Position numbers and translations under genes: made by a program. Of a stretch of DNA of 64,000 bases, positions 24,167-33,651 are shown piece by piece. The stretch comes from Citrifermentans bremense (GTDB taxonomy: Bacteria > Desulfobacterota > Desulfuromonadia > Geobacterales > Geobacteraceae), in the NCBI RefSeq assembly GCF_014218275.1, contig NZ_AP023213.1, positions 2,520,001 through 2,584,000 on the forward strand, written 5' to 3'. Within the stretch, counting starts at the first letter, position 1; each line of letters begins with the position of its first letter. The notes under the pieces are model-generated. The model saw nothing but the letters and a program-made list of their open reading frames with translations, was not told the origin of the DNA and did not search any database.

Positions 24167-27100
24167 CTAATGTACCTCCGAGACGGGGGGTGCTGCAGGT
24201 TCTGTTGCCGGCTTCTTCTTCATGAAGAACTTGGTCACCATGACGAAGAAGAACGGTATGAAGATCAGGTCGATGAAGGTCGCCGAGAGGAGGCCGCCGG
24301 TGACCGCGGTGCCGATGGCGTTCTGGGCGCCGGCGCCGGCCCCCTTGGTGAGTGCCAGGGGGAGCGTGCCGAAGAAGAACGCCAGCGAAGTCATGATGAC
24401 CGGCCGCAGCCTGATCTTCACCGCGGTGAGCGTCGCCTCGACCAGTTCGTGCCCTTGGTGCATCTGGTCCTTGATGAACTGGATGATCAGGATGGCGTTC
24501 TTCGTCGAGAGACCGACCGTGGTCAGCAGGCCGATCTGCAGGTAGATGTCGTTGGGAAGCACCCTCAAGGTAACGGCCGTGATGGCGCCGACCAGGCCCA
24601 GCGGAAGCATCAGCAGGTTCACGAACGGGATGGTCCAGCTCTCGTAGAGGGCGGCGACCGCCAGGAAGACGACCAGCAGCGAGATCGCGTACAGCGCCGG
24701 GGCCTGCGCCCCTGCCGCCTTCTCCTCGTAGGAGAGGCCGGTCCACTCGTAGCTGATCCCCGGCGGGAGCTTGGCGGCAATGGCCTCCATCTCGGCCATC
24801 GCCTCGCCGGTGCTTACCCCAGGTGCCGCGCTCCCCATGATCTCCATAGAGGGGATGCCGTTGTAGCGCTCAAGGCGCGGCGAAGCGTAATCCCAGTGAG
24901 CTGTGGCGAAGGAGGAGAAGGGAACCATCTCCCCCGTGTTGTTCCTCACGTACCACCTGTTGATGTCTTCGGGGACCATGCGGTACTTGGGGTCCGCCTG
25001 CACGTAGACCTTCTTGACCCTGCCGTTTTGCAGGAAGTCGTTCACGTAGGAGGAGCCCCAGGCTGTGGCGAGGACGCTGTTGACGTCGGCAAGGGAGACC
25101 CCGAGGGCCCCGGCGCGCACGTCGTCGATGTTCAGCTTGAATTCCGGTGTGTCGTCCTGGCCGTTGGGGCGCACCGCCATCAGCTTGGGGTTCTTCATCG
25201 CCATGCCGAGGAGCTGGTTGCGGGCATCCATCAGCGCCTGGTGACCGAGCCCCCCGCGGTCCTGCAGCTGGAAGTCGAAGCCGTTGGCCTGCCCCAGCTC
25301 GACTACCGCCGGCGGCGAGAAGGCGAAGGCCATGCCGTCCTTGATCTTGGAGAAGGCACCCATGGCGCGTCCCGCCAGGGCTGGAGCCTTCAGGTCCGGG
25401 GTGGGCCTAAGCTTCCAGTCTTTAAGTTTCACGAAGGCGAGACCCATGTTCTGACCGCGGCCGGCGAAGCTGAAGCCGGCGACGGTGATAAGCGAGTCGA
25501 CCGTCTTGCTCTCCTTGACCATGAAGTACTGCTCCACCTGCTCCAGTACCTTGAGGGTCCTCTCTTGCGTCGCGCCGGCAGGAAGCTGGACCTGGCAGAC
25601 GATGAATCCCTGGTCCTCGTCCGGCAGGAAGGCCGTGGGGAGACGCAGGAAGAGGAAGGCCATGATGCCGACCAGGCAGCCGTAGATGACCAGGTAGCGC
25701 AGCGGTTTGCCGAAAGAGTTGCCGACTATGGATTCGTACTTGTGCCGTGCCCCCTCGAAGACCTTGTTGAACCAGACGAAGAAACCGCTGAACAAGCTTC
25801 CCTCGCCGGGGAGGTGCCCCTTCTTCACCGGCTTGAGGAGCGTAGCGCAAAGCGCAGGGGTGAGGATCTGGGCGGTCAAAACTGAAAGGATCATCGCCGA
25901 GACGATGGTGATGGAGAACTGGCGGTAAATGACACCGGTGGAGCCGCTGAAAAACGCCATCGGGATGAAGACGGCGCAAAGAACGGTCGCGATGCCCCAC
26001 AGAGCGGAGGTGATCTGCCCCATGGACTTCACCGTCGCGTCGTGCGGCGAGAGCCCCTCGTCGGTCATGATCCTTTCCACGTTCTCGACGACGACGATGG
26101 CGTCGTCGACCAGAAGGCCGATGACGATGACCAGGGCGAACATGGTCAGGGTGTTGATGGAGAAACCTGCCGCGAAGAGAACCCCGAGGGTGCCCAGGAG
26201 GACGACTGGCACGGCGATGGTCGGGATCAAGGTGGCGCGGATGTTCTGCAGGAACAGGAACATGATGATGAAGACCAGGAACACCGCCTCCATCAGGGTT
26301 TTCAGCACCTCCTCGATGGAGATCTTGACGAAGGGGGTGGTGTCGTAGGGGTAGACCACCTTGGCCCCTGCCGGTACGAATTTCTCCAGCTCGGCCATCT
26401 TGGCCTTGACCCGGTCGGCGGTGTCGAGCGCGTTGGCGCCGGCAGCAAGACGCAGCGCCATGGCCGCAACCGGTTTCCCCTTGTAGCGGGCGAGGATGTC
26501 GTAGTTTTCGGTGCCGACGTCGGTCTTGGCGACGTCCCTGAGCTTAACCGTCGAGCCGTCGGGGTTGGTGCGCAGGATGATTTCGTCGAACTGCTCCGGG
26601 GTCTGCAGCAGGGTGCGGGCGGTGACGGTGGCGTTCAGCTGCTGCCCCTGGACGGCCGGCTGCCCGCCGAACTGACCCGCAGAGACCTGGGCGTTCTGCG
26701 CCTGCAGAGCGTTGACCACGTCGGTTGGTGTCAGCTTGTAGTTGTTCATCTTCTCGGCGTCCATCCAGACGCGCATGGCGTTCTGGGAGCCGAAGACGGT
26801 GACCTCCCCTACCCCCTGGACCCGGCTCACGATGTCCTGGATGTTGGAGACCATGTAGTCGGTCAACTGGTGCCGGTTGAGCGACCCGTCCTCGGAGACG
26901 AGCCCCACGATCAGGAGGAAGTTGCGGGTGGACTTGACCACCTGTACCCCCTGCCTCTGCACCACCTGCGGCAGAAGCGGCGTGGCAAGCTGCAGCTTGT
27001 TCTGCACCTGCACCTGGGCTACGTTGGGGTCGGTCCCCGCCCTGAAGGTAATGTTGATGCTCACGGCACCTGCGGAGTCGCTGGTGGAGGACATATAGAG

Positions 27101-27325
27101 CAGGTTGTCGATGCCGTTCATCTTCTGCTCGATTACCTGGGTCACGGTGTCCTGGACCGTCTGCGCCGAGGCGCCGGGATAGACGGCGTTGATCGAGATC
27201 TGCGGCGGAGCGATCGGCGGGTACTGGGAGACCGGCAGCGCCTTGATGGCGAGCAGACCGGCCAGCATGACGACTATGGCAATGACCCAGGCGAAGATGG
27301 GCCTGTTTATGAAAAACCTGGACAT
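24167..27325 (-). CDS. RND family multidrug efflux transporter (HAE1, AcrB/MexF type)
   Basis: Proton-driven inner-membrane pump of 1052 residues with twelve helices and two large periplasmic loops. It begins [21 protein letters not shown]. The proton relay is in helix 4 ([18 protein letters not shown], two Asp), with Lys in helix 10 ([13 protein letters not shown]). The porter domain segment [13 protein letters not shown] and the Phe-rich [17 protein letters not shown] are typical of HAE1 drug transporters. It sits between adaptor and outer-membrane factor genes. Confidence 0.97.
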   Translation of the reverse strand: MSRFFINRPIFAWVIAIVVMLAGLLAIKALPVSQYPPIAPPQISINAVYPGASAQTVQDTVTQVIEQKMNGIDNLLYMSSTSDSAGAVSINITFRAGTDPNVAQVQVQNKLQLATPLLPQVVQRQGVQVVKSTRNFLLIVGLVSEDGSLNRHQLTDYMVSNIQDIVSRVQGVGEVTVFGSQNAMRVWMDAEKMNNYKLTPTDVVNALQAQNAQVSAGQFGGQPAVQGQQLNATVTARTLLQTPEQFDEIILRTNPDGSTVKLRDVAKTDVGTENYDILARYKGKPVAAMALRLAAGANALDTADRVKAKMAELEKFVPAGAKVVYPYDTTPFVKISIEEVLKTLMEAVFLVFIIMFLFLQNIRATLIPTIAVPVVLLGTLGVLFAAGFSINTLTMFALVIVIGLLVDDAIVVVENVERIMTDEGLSPHDATVKSMGQITSALWGIATVLCAVFIPMAFFSGSTGVIYRQFSITIVSAMILSVLTAQILTPALCATLLKPVKKGHLPGEGSLFSGFFVWFNKVFEGARHKYESIVGNSFGKPLRYLVIYGCLVGIMAFLFLRLPTAFLPDEDQGFIVCQVQLPAGATQERTLKVLEQVEQYFMVKESKTVDSLITVAGFSFAGRGQNMGLAFVKLKDWKLRPTPDLKAPALAGRAMGAFSKIKDGMAFAFSPPAVVELGQANGFDFQLQDRGGLGHQALMDARNQLLGMAMKNPKLMAVRPNGQDDTPEFKLNIDDVRAGALGVSLADVNSVLATAWGSSYVNDFLQNGRVKKVYVQADPKYRMVPEDINRWYVRNNTGEMVPFSSFATAHWDYASPRLERYNGIPSMEIMGSAAPGVSTGEAMAEMEAIAAKLPPGISYEWTGLSYEEKAAGAQAPALYAISLLVVFLAVAALYESWTIPFVNLLMLPLGLVGAITAVTLRVLPNDIYLQIGLLTTVGLSTKNAILIIQFIKDQMHQGHELVEATLTAVKIRLRPVIMTSLAFFFGTLPLALTKGAGAGAQNAIGTAVTGGLLSATFIDLIFIPFFFVMVTKFFMKKKPATEPAAPPVSEVH

Positions 27326-27425
27326 GGAATAAGCTCCTTGACTGGCGACCGTCGGTTAACGTTCTTCGTTTACATACTGCGCGACATGCAGCGCTGGCGG
27401 TCTCTTTGGGCCGCCCGTGCTGCCG

Positions 27426-28718
27426 CTACTTCTTCTGGGGCTGACCCGCTGGCTGTGCCGCTGCAGGGGCAGCCGGTGCCGCTGCCTTGGCGCCTGGGGC
27501 TGCCGCACCTGGAGCGCCCGCCTGGGGTGCCCCTTGGGCCGCGCCGGAAGCTCCCTGGGGAGCACCCTGCGGCTGGGCCTGGAACGGGACTGCCTTCACC
27601 GGGGTGCCGGGGCGGGCCTTCTGGAGCCCCTCAAGGATCACCTTGTCACCGGGGTTCAGGCCGCCGCTCACCAGCCAGTTGTCACCGACCGTGCGGGCCA
27701 CCTGGATCGGGCGGGGTTGCGCCGTGCCGTCGGCACCTACCACCATCACCGTCGGCTGTCCGGCGGCGTTGCGGGTCACGCCGCGCTGCGGCACCAGGAT
27801 GGCCGCCTCGTTGATCCCCTCTTCCAGCACCGCGCGCACGAACATCCCGGGGAGAAGCGTCTGCTTCGGGTTGGGGAACACGGCGCGAAGCGTGATGGAG
27901 CCGGTGCTCTGGTCCACGGTGACGTCAGAGAACTTGAGCGTCCCGGTGAGCGGGTACGGGGTGCCGTCCTCGAGGAGGAGCTTCACCCGGGCCTGGCCGG
28001 CGGCGTCCCTTTTCAAAAGGCCGCTGGCGAGGCTGCGGTTCATCTTCAGCATGTCGGAGCTCGACTGGGTGACGTCCACGTAGACGCTGTTAAGCTGCTG
28101 TATGGTCGCCAGTGCCGCTGGCTGATTCGCCGTGACCAGCGCGCCGTCGGTCACCGTGGAGCGGCCGATGCGCCCGGAGATGGGGGCGGTCACGCGGGTG
28201 TAGGCGAGGTTGATTCTGGCGGACTCGACGGCGGCCTTGGCGGCGGCGACGTCCGCCTCGGCCTGCTTGAGGGCCGCGTAGGCGTTGTCGTAGTCCTGCT
28301 TGGCCACGGCGTTGATCTTCACCAGGTCCCGGAAGCGTTCCTCCTTGAGCCGCGCCGGAACGAGGTTGGCCTCGGCCCTCGCCTCGGAGGCCTTGGCGCT
28401 GGCGTAGGCAGCCTGGTAGGTGGCGGGGTCGATCTGGTAGAGCACCTGCCCCGCCTTCACGTCGCTTCCCTCAACGAAGACCCGCTTCTGGATGATGCCG
28501 CTTACCTGCGGCCGCACCTCCGCTATGAGGTAGGGGGAGGTGCGCCCCGGGAGCTCGGTCGTCAATGCGACACGCTCGGTTTTCACCTCAATGACGCCTA
28601 CTTCGGGCGGGCCCATCTGAGGCCCCTTGGGCTGCTCTTTCTTGCCGCAGCCAGCCAGACCCAGGATGCCGCTCAAAAAAACGACGGTTAACAAATGCGC
28701 CCTGTACTTACTCTGCAT
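27426..28718 (-). CDS. RND efflux periplasmic adaptor lipoprotein
   Basis: Membrane fusion protein of 430 residues linking pump and outer-membrane channel. The lipoprotein signal ends GLAGCGKK. A biotinyl-lipoyl half-motif VRPQVSGIIQKRVFVEGSDVKAGQ is followed by an alpha-hairpin (residues about 100-165), the second half LAYTRVTAPISGRIGRS, and beta-barrel domains. From about residue 385 the tail is a low-complexity Ala/Pro/Gln/Gly stretch, longer than needed for the fold. GAGGTG precedes the ATG. The tetR gene lies upstream. Confidence 0.95.
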   Translation of the reverse strand: MQSKYRAHLLTVVFLSGILGLAGCGKKEQPKGPQMGPPEVGVIEVKTERVALTTELPGRTSPYLIAEVRPQVSGIIQKRVFVEGSDVKAGQVLYQIDPATYQAAYASAKASEARAEANLVPARLKEERFRDLVKINAVAKQDYDNAYAALKQAEADVAAAKAAVESARINLAYTRVTAPISGRIGRSTVTDGALVTANQPAALATIQQLNSVYVDVTQSSSDMLKMNRSLASGLLKRDAAGQARVKLLLEDGTPYPLTGTLKFSDVTVDQSTGSITLRAVFPNPKQTLLPGMFVRAVLEEGINEAAILVPQRGVTRNAAGQPTVMVVGADGTAQPRPIQVARTVGDNWLVSGGLNPGDKVILEGLQKARPGTPVKAVPFQAQPQGAPQGASGAAQGAPQAGAPGAAAPGAKAAAPAAPAAAQPAGQPQKK

Positions 28719-28782
28719 GAAACACCTCGTAGTTTTTGATACTTCAGTCGATAAGTTTCAGATACTGCCTCAATATCGTCCA

Positions 28783-28800
28783 CGGCTGCGCGAGCAGCCG
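28783..28800. repeat. GNRA-capped hairpin between small ORF and adaptor gene
   Basis: CGGCTGC-GCGA-GCAGCCG forms a 7-bp stem. It lies between the 26-residue membrane peptide gene and the adaptor gene on the minus strand and may process or stabilise the message. Confidence 0.4.
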
Positions 28801-28808
28801 GAGTCAAT

Positions 28809-28889
28809 TCATTTGCGCCTGAGCAAGGCAATCACGATGATGCCGCCCCAGACTACGGCAACCAGGAACAGGAAGATCTTCATCAGCAT
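28809..28889 (-). CDS. single-helix micropeptide (26 aa) at the head of the efflux operon
   Basis: Minus-strand frame MLMKIFLFLVAVVWGGIIVI followed by ALLRRK, a typical positive-inside membrane helix with a basic end. AGGAGC lies 12 bases before the first ATG and nearer the second. It lies between tetR and the adaptor gene. Small membrane peptides are known to modulate RND pumps in other bacteria (AcrZ with AcrB). No sequence likeness to AcrZ is claimed here. Confidence 0.5.
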   Translation of the reverse strand: MLMKIFLFLVAVVWGGIIVIALLRRK

Positions 28890-28913
28890 GTTTTGGTTCA
28901 GCTCCTAAAAAAT

Positions 28914-28925
28914 GAATGTTCATTC
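28914..28925. promoter_or_regulatory. TetR-like half-sites upstream of the efflux genes
   Basis: GAATG-TT-CATTC lies just past the tetR stop and ahead of the micropeptide and adaptor. The half-sites equal those of the 18-bp palindrome in front of tetR, with narrower spacing. Confidence 0.5.
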
Positions 28926-28926
28926 G

Positions 28927-29502
28927 TCATCTGCGCACGGCGTCCCAGCAGGCGCCGACAATCTGCTCGATCAGCTCATCGTCGAGGCTGATGAAACCAA
29001 GGATCTGGTCGCGGCAGACGTCGATCAATGGCGAGAAGAACAGGGCGAAGAGGATAGAGAGCGGGAGAGGCTTGAAGATCTGCTGCTCAAGCGCTTCGTG
29101 GAACAGCTCGCTGATGATGTCCTTCTCCCCCTTGCCGAAGATCTTCTCCCGGCGGTGGTCCACGCCGAAGGGGGAGTTGTGGAACTGCTCGACGAAGCGC
29201 AGCTCAAGCGGAGCCGAGACCAGGTAGTTGACCAAGACCCTGCCGATGTGCATGAAGCGCTCGCGCACCGGCCCCTTTTCGGGGTAGTCCTTCATGATCG
29301 CCGCTACTACACGCGCTTCGACCATGCTGTAGATGTCTCGGATCAGGGCGTCCTTGTTTTCGAAGTAGCGGTATATGGTCCCTGCCCCGACCCCCGCCTT
29401 GTCGGCGATCATCGCCATCGGCGCGCCATGGAAACCCTGCTCCGCAACCAGTTCCAGGGCCGCCTGGACTATCAGGTCCCGCTTGTCCAACTTTTCCATC
29501 AT
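28927..29502 (-). CDS. TetR/AcrR family repressor of the efflux operon
   Basis: A 191-residue regulator. The N-terminal helix-turn-helix spans about residues 10-55 (LIVQAALELVAEQGFHG, then MIADKAGVGAGTIYRYFENKDALI). The rest forms the all-helical ligand domain. It lies directly upstream of the micropeptide, adaptor, pump and outer-membrane factor on the same strand. A perfect palindrome overlaps its own promoter, so it should be autoregulated and induced by a pump substrate. Confidence 0.94.
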   Translation of the reverse strand: MMEKLDKRDLIVQAALELVAEQGFHGAPMAMIADKAGVGAGTIYRYFENKDALIRDIYSMVEARVVAAIMKDYPEKGPVRERFMHIGRVLVNYLVSAPLELRFVEQFHNSPFGVDHRREKIFGKGEKDIISELFHEALEQQIFKPLPLSILFALFFSPLIDVCRDQILGFISLDDELIEQIVGACWDAVRR

Positions 29503-29516
29503 GACTCCCTCTATGC

Positions 29517-29563
29517 GGAATGAATCTTCATTCCTTATAAGTCCGCGGCAGTTTCGTTGTCAA
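29517..29563 (-). promoter_or_regulatory. tetR promoter with palindromic operator
   Basis: On the minus strand TTGACA (29563-29558) and TATAAG (29539-29534) are 18 bases apart (17 to TTATAA). The perfect 18-bp palindrome GGAATGAATCTTCATTCC (29517-29534) starts at the -10 box and covers the expected transcript start. From 29564 to 29745 I see no gene. Confidence 0.8.
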
Positions 29564-29745
29564 GAATGTTCCTTTGCAGCGGCAATTAAAATGGTCAAAG
29601 ATTCAGTAACGGCCATCGGTGGGACAGTTTCGGCAAGGGGGAAGGAGCAGCAGCGGGCGATTGAAGGTGGCGTGCAACTGGCACAAAGAGTGGGGACTCA
29701 GGAGCAGAATATGAGGGTAGCCTTCATACAGGCGGCTTTCCGCTG

Positions 29746-30621
29746 CTATGAGCCGGGAGTTTCGGCAACTGCCGCAGGCACAAAGAGAACCGGGAGCGTC
29801 GCATGTCGGGCTACTTCATTGGCGGTGCTGCCAAGGATCAGCTCCGTCAGAACCCCCTTCCCCTTTCCTCCCATGACTATGGAGGTGAAGGCCCCCTTGC
29901 TCATGCGGGAAAGGATCTCCTCCGCAGCACGGCCGTGAACCAGGTCGATGCTCACCTCGGCAGCGCCAAGCCTTTCCAGCCGCCGCTTCTTGGCCTCCAA
30001 GAGGTACCAGCACTCCTCTTCGCGACGGCGCTCGTTTTCCTGGTCTTCTCCCTGCGATTCCATGACGTGCATCAGCGTTACCGAGCAGCCCGTTTCCAGT
30101 GCTATCTTGCCCAGAAAATCGAGTGCCTTCTCGGCGGTCTCCGAGTAGTCGGTCGGGAAGAGGACGCGTGAGAAGATCCTTCGGCAGGAAGCCTCCCCCT
30201 CTTTGCCGAGGTCCAGGCGGTCCAGAAGGAGCGGATGGCTCGTGGTTCTCAAAAGCTCCCTGGAAACGCTCCCAAGCGCTGCGGAGCGGATCAGCCCCTT
30301 GCCGTGGGATCCAGCCAGGATGACGTTCACCCCGTGATCCCTCGCGGCCTGTTCCAGCATCAGGGCCGGCGTTCCCAAAAGGGTCTGGACCACGACCTTC
30401 AACCCAAGCCGCTCCAGAGTATCCTTCTGCCTCCTAAGCACCAAGTCAACATCAACCGGTTGCACCGGGAGAACCTCGACCGCGCCGGTGGCATCGACCA
30501 GTTCCGTCACGTGGGCGAGGACGACCTCTTCAGTACCGAGCTCTCTGAAGGACTCGACGCACTCAATGAGCTCGTCGGAGGCGGGAGTCAGATCCGTAGC
30601 TACAAGAATTTTCCAGAACAT
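29746..30621 (-). CDS. tandem universal stress protein (two UspA domains)
   Basis: A 291-residue cytosolic protein with two Usp domains. Domain 1 (residues about 1-140) begins WKILVATDLTPASDELIECV and ends LAGSHGKGLIRSAALGSVSRELLRT. Domain 2 (about 150-285) begins SRVLFPTDYSETAEKALDFL and ends VMGGKGKGVLTELILGSTANEVAR. Both keep the ATP-binding pattern G-x2-G-x9-G-S/T. Such tandem proteins respond to stress and energy limitation. Monocistronic, divergent from the nitroreductase gene. Confidence 0.93.
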   Translation of the reverse strand: MFWKILVATDLTPASDELIECVESFRELGTEEVVLAHVTELVDATGAVEVLPVQPVDVDLVLRRQKDTLERLGLKVVVQTLLGTPALMLEQAARDHGVNVILAGSHGKGLIRSAALGSVSRELLRTTSHPLLLDRLDLGKEGEASCRRIFSRVLFPTDYSETAEKALDFLGKIALETGCSVTLMHVMESQGEDQENERRREEECWYLLEAKKRRLERLGAAEVSIDLVHGRAAEEILSRMSKGAFTSIVMGGKGKGVLTELILGSTANEVARHATLPVLFVPAAVAETPGS

Positions 30622-30762
30622 GTTGCCCTCCTGTGACAGTTCCCGTACCGCTTAATTCTCCCCCGTGTCGGGCAAAATTCAAGCTGAGATCGACGGGAAG
30701 GGAGGAAACGTTGAGTTCGTAGTATATCTGCTCGGCGATCTGCCTCGATTGGCCCTGACTGT

Positions 30763-30791
30763 TTGACTGCAGGGAGTTTTTGCTGTAGATT
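30763..30791 (+). promoter_or_regulatory. promoter of the nitroreductase gene
   Basis: TTGACT (30763-30768), 17 bases and TAGATT (30786-30791), 38 bases before the start codon. Confidence 0.55.
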
Positions 30792-30829
30792 CACGCGCCA
30801 CACGCAGTTCAAAACATGGGGGAGGAAGC

Positions 30830-31348
30830 ATGATCGGTCTGCTACGCAAGCGGCGGAGCATCCGCAAGTTCACGCAGGAGCAGGTGTCGCCAGAGGCTTT
30901 GGATGCGCTCACGGAGACCGCGCTCCGCGCGCCGTCATCCAGGGGGCTCAACCCGTGGGAGTTCATCTTCGTTGACGACCCGGCGCTTTTGAAGCAGGTG
31001 GCCCGCGCGAAGCAGCACGGTTCCGAGTTCGTGGCGGGCGCCCCGCTGGCCGTCGTGGTCTGCGCGGACAGCACCAAGTCCGACGTCTGGGTGGAGGACT
31101 GCTCGATCGCCGCGATCCTGCTCCAGTTCACCGCGCTCTCCCTGGGGCTTGGGAGTTGCTGGGCCCAGATCAGGAACCGCCGCCACGACGCGGTCAGGAG
31201 CGCAGAGGAGTACCTCCAGGAACTGCTGGGCCTGCCGGAGCAGATCAAGGTTGAATGCATACTGGGGATCGGCCATCCAGCCGAGCTGAGGCGCCCACTG
31301 CCGGCGGAGAAGCTGCAAAGCGAGAAGATCAGGAAAAACCGCTGGTGA
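30830..31348 (+). CDS. nitroreductase family FMN enzyme
   Basis: A 172-residue flavoprotein of the nitroreductase fold. RKRRSIRKFTQEQVSPEAL at the N-terminus binds FMN phosphate, APSSRGLNPWEFIFV is the substrate and flavin loop, and LSLGLGSCWAQIRNRR and ECILGIGHPAEL complete the cofactor site. It probably reduces nitro compounds or quinones with NAD(P)H; the physiological substrate is not known. GGGGGAGG lies before the ATG. Confidence 0.93.
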   Translation: MIGLLRKRRSIRKFTQEQVSPEALDALTETALRAPSSRGLNPWEFIFVDDPALLKQVARAKQHGSEFVAGAPLAVVVCADSTKSDVWVEDCSIAAILLQFTALSLGLGSCWAQIRNRRHDAVRSAEEYLQELLGLPEQIKVECILGIGHPAELRRPLPAEKLQSEKIRKNRW

Positions 31349-31468
31349 AGGTGCACCGCGGTGGCGGCGGCAATCGTTGACAACGCCACTGGAAGGTACT
31401 AAATTCGCGTCGCTGAGAATCAACTTCCTCTTTCTGCTGGGCAGAAGGGCGTCCGGTCCTGGAACGGC

Positions 31469-31831
31469 GTGTCGCTGGTAACAATGGAGATAAAGGTGCG
31501 GGAGAAACTCAGGGAGATGGGATACGTCATTTCCCACAACATCCACCGGGACAGGTTCCTGAAGAACCTCGACGTCTGCGTCAGGTTCAGGGGGGCAGTT
31601 GTAGCGGAAGCCTGCTTTACCGACGACGGCGACTCGGCCTACTGCCATCATGTGAAGGTCGAGCCCGAGTACAGGCGCAGGGGGATCGCTTCCGCCATGT
31701 ACCAGTACGCCGAATCCATTTTCCTGAAGAAACTGGAGAACCACTGGCACGACGATCCGGAGACCCAGAGCCCAGAAGCGAGGGCATTCTGGGCGCAGCC
31801 TCACCGCCCATTCGGATTCCTCTCGAAGTGA
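31469..31831 (+). CDS. GNAT family N-acetyltransferase
   Basis: A 120-residue acyl-CoA binding protein. The core motif reads HHVKVEPEYRRRGIASAMYQYAE, the acetyl-CoA pyrophosphate loop (RRRGIA). An N-terminal beta segment has VCVRFRGAVVAEACF, and the C-terminus contains PETQSPEARAFWAQPH. The start could be the GTG at 31469 or the ATG at 31484 (MEIKVREK); neither has a strong ribosome binding site. The acceptor is unknown. Confidence 0.8.
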   Translation: MSLVTMEIKVREKLREMGYVISHNIHRDRFLKNLDVCVRFRGAVVAEACFTDDGDSAYCHHVKVEPEYRRRGIASAMYQYAESIFLKKLENHWHDDPETQSPEARAFWAQPHRPFGFLSK

Positions 31832-31877
31832 CCGAAGCCGCTTGGCTTCAGTTGAGCCTTACCGGGCGCACAAACAG

Positions 31878-31910
31878 AAGGCCCGCTCTATGAGCGGGCC
31901 TTTCGTCTTT
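31878..31910. terminator. bidirectional intrinsic terminator
   Basis: AAGGCCCGCTC-TAT-GAGCGGGCCTT with T-rich sequence on the plus side. It separates the convergent GNAT gene and the small secreted protein gene. Confidence 0.82.
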
Positions 31911-31939
31911 TACACCTCAGCCTGAGCCGGCTTCAGGCG

Positions 31940-32233
31940 TCAGTGCTTGTTGAGCACACGGAGCGTTTCGTTTGCCTCCTGGAGCTTGCGGTTGAGGAGC
32001 TTCAGTTCTTCTTTGGTGTAGGTGGTCGCTCCCTTTTCGTTGATCATCACCTGCAGTTTCTTGATCCTGTCCTGGATGCTGTCAACCTCCTGCCCGCAGT
32101 CCTTCAGAAGCAGTTCGCATTCCTTGGCGCATTGGTCGTTGTGGCTTTGCGCGCGATGTCCATCAGCGGCCAGGGCCGGAGCTGCCACCGCAAACATCGA
32201 TACCGCCAAGAGCATTGCCAATTTCTTTTTCAT
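31940..32233 (-). CDS. small periplasmic coiled-coil protein
   Basis: A 97-residue exported protein. The signal peptide (KKKLAMLLAVSMFAVAAPALA) ends near residue 22. The mature part starts with His/Cys residues (GHRAQSHNDQCAKECELLLKDCGQ) and continues as a helix likely to form a coiled coil (IQDRIKKLQVMINE, then EELKLLNRKLQEANETL). The three Cys might hold metal or a disulfide. I do not know a function. AGGAGG precedes the ATG. Monocistronic. Confidence 0.8.
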   Translation of the reverse strand: MKKKLAMLLAVSMFAVAAPALAADGHRAQSHNDQCAKECELLLKDCGQEVDSIQDRIKKLQVMINEKGATTYTKEELKLLNRKLQEANETLRVLNKH

Positions 32234-32622
32234 CGTTACATCCTCCTTTGGATTTTTATGATGTCGTCTTGCAACAACCTCTTCTTAGCATTGCGCGTGC
32301 CAAACCGTAACTTGCTGAAATCACAATCGCACTTACAGTCACGGCGAGGAGAATAAAGAATATTCAACAACATCGCGTGGCATATTCTCTAACCTCCCCT
32401 CCCCTTTGGCTGCGGCACTCTCCCCTTTGATCCCCCTCCCCTTACTTGAGTGGGATGAGGGGATCGAGGGGACCTATCGCGGTGGCTTTTCCCGGAGTCG
32501 GGACGCGGAGCGCAGACGACCTCGTTTCCTGACGATGCCTGGCTGCTTTTAAAAAGAGGGATGCTGCAGAAGGAATTACTTGCAAGAGGGATTTTCACTA
32601 CGGAGTAGGGTCCGACCGGAAA
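32234..32622. other. intergenic region without a recognisable gene
   Basis: It begins with the leader of the small periplasmic gene. At about 32395-32485 lies a C-rich and G-rich stretch with an imperfect inverted repeat (GATCCCCCTCCCC against GAGGGGATCGAGGGG). The rest shows no open frame with a ribosome binding site or family likeness. Confidence 0.5.
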
Positions 32623-32658
32623 AAAGACGGCACACCCTGGAGGAGGATCAGGATGTGC
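32623..32658 (-). terminator. intrinsic terminator of the M23 peptidase gene
   Basis: On the minus strand GGCACATCCTG pairs with CAGGGTGTGCC (one mismatch), followed by GTC and six T. It lies just after the stop at 32670. Confidence 0.8.
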
Positions 32659-32669
32659 CGGATAACATG

Positions 32670-33230
32670 TCAGCCGCCTGTAAGGTCCGACCTGATGGTC
32701 GTGAGAAGGGAGTCGAGGGATTGGTCCATCCTTTGTTCAAGCAACCGTCGCTGGTTGCCGGTTGCTGCCGGTTTGTCTTCGGCAAGATCCACGGCTGCGA
32801 CTTCATCGACTGCCGGACGGCCGCCAGCCAGCAGTTCGTAGTGCACGTGAGGCCCGGTGGACCTCCCGCTATTTCCAGAGTAGGAGAGCACGGCGCCTGC
32901 TTCCACCTGCTCGCCGGCGCTCACCTTGACGCTGGCGTTGTGGCCATAGAGGGTCCTGTCACCGTTAGCATGCTCGACGATGACGGTAGCGCCGTAGCCT
33001 CGACGCTCCCCGGCGAACAGCACCCTCCCTTTACGGGTGGCGCGGACCGGGGTACCAACGGGGACAGCGATGTCGATGCCGCGGTGAAAGGCGACCTTGC
33101 CGCTGCCAAAAGGATCCGTCCGCCACCCCACCCCGGAGGTGACTACTCCGTCCACCGGGAGGGCCGGATCGGCCATAGCCGACGCAGGGAAAGTTAAAAG
33201 AACGACTGCAGCTATTTGCAAGACCTTCAT
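32670..33230 (-). CDS. exported M23 (LytM) family metallopeptidase
   Basis: Peptidoglycan endopeptidase-type protein of 186 residues. From the ATG at 33230 (MKVLQIAAVVLLTFPASAMA) it has a signal peptide, then an LytM domain with the zinc ligands in KVAFHRGIDIAVPVG (HxxxD) and GRSTGPHVHYELL (HxH). Complete ligands suggest an active enzyme. A longer frame from 33287 lacks a signal-like start, and GGAGCC precedes the chosen ATG. The C-terminal 45 residues are helical and may serve regulation or binding. Confidence 0.92.
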   Translation of the reverse strand: MKVLQIAAVVLLTFPASAMADPALPVDGVVTSGVGWRTDPFGSGKVAFHRGIDIAVPVGTPVRATRKGRVLFAGERRGYGATVIVEHANGDRTLYGHNASVKVSAGEQVEAGAVLSYSGNSGRSTGPHVHYELLAGGRPAVDEVAAVDLAEDKPAATGNQRRLLEQRMDQSLDSLLTTIRSDLTGG

Positions 33231-33651
33231 GCCGGCTCCAAATAAAAAGTCTCCGGCTCCGAAGAAACCGATCCCTGTCCTTATCAATTAACGTGCCCAA
33301 AGCCCTGCGCGGCGCTAACGTGCCGTAGCCATGGAAGATCATCTACTCAAAGAGCCCCGCAGCGGGTCCGGCCTGCAGGACGGCTGCAGAATATCCCCAC
33401 CCCTACAGAGGAATATTCCACAGAATTTGCCCCGACAGACGCCGAGATACCCAAGCTGCAACATCGGGAACGAGCCCTTTTGACGGATGCGGATTGGTAT
33501 TGAGCTATTCGATTTCAGTGATATCGGCTGCGGGGGGAACGTGAAGGTGCGTGACAGCGGCACGCCTGACTAGGAGATGTGGAGCACAAATGGAGCGGCC
33601 TGGGACGGCACCCTGCTCTTCATCGGAAAACTCTGAACTTCCCGAACCGCT
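33231..33651. other. intergenic region with sequence motifs shared with other gaps
   Basis: No gene is visible. It contains GGAATATTCCACAG (33410-33423), also found at 11359-11372, and GGGAACGAGCCC (33466-33477), also found at 55998-56009 with similar flanks (GCAAC and CTTT). These may belong to a dispersed intergenic repeat. Confidence 0.5.

Noticed and set aside
29581-29938. Plus-strand reading frame beside the universal stress gene
   Set aside because: It has no ribosome binding site, runs antisense through the Usp gene end and matches nothing recognisable.
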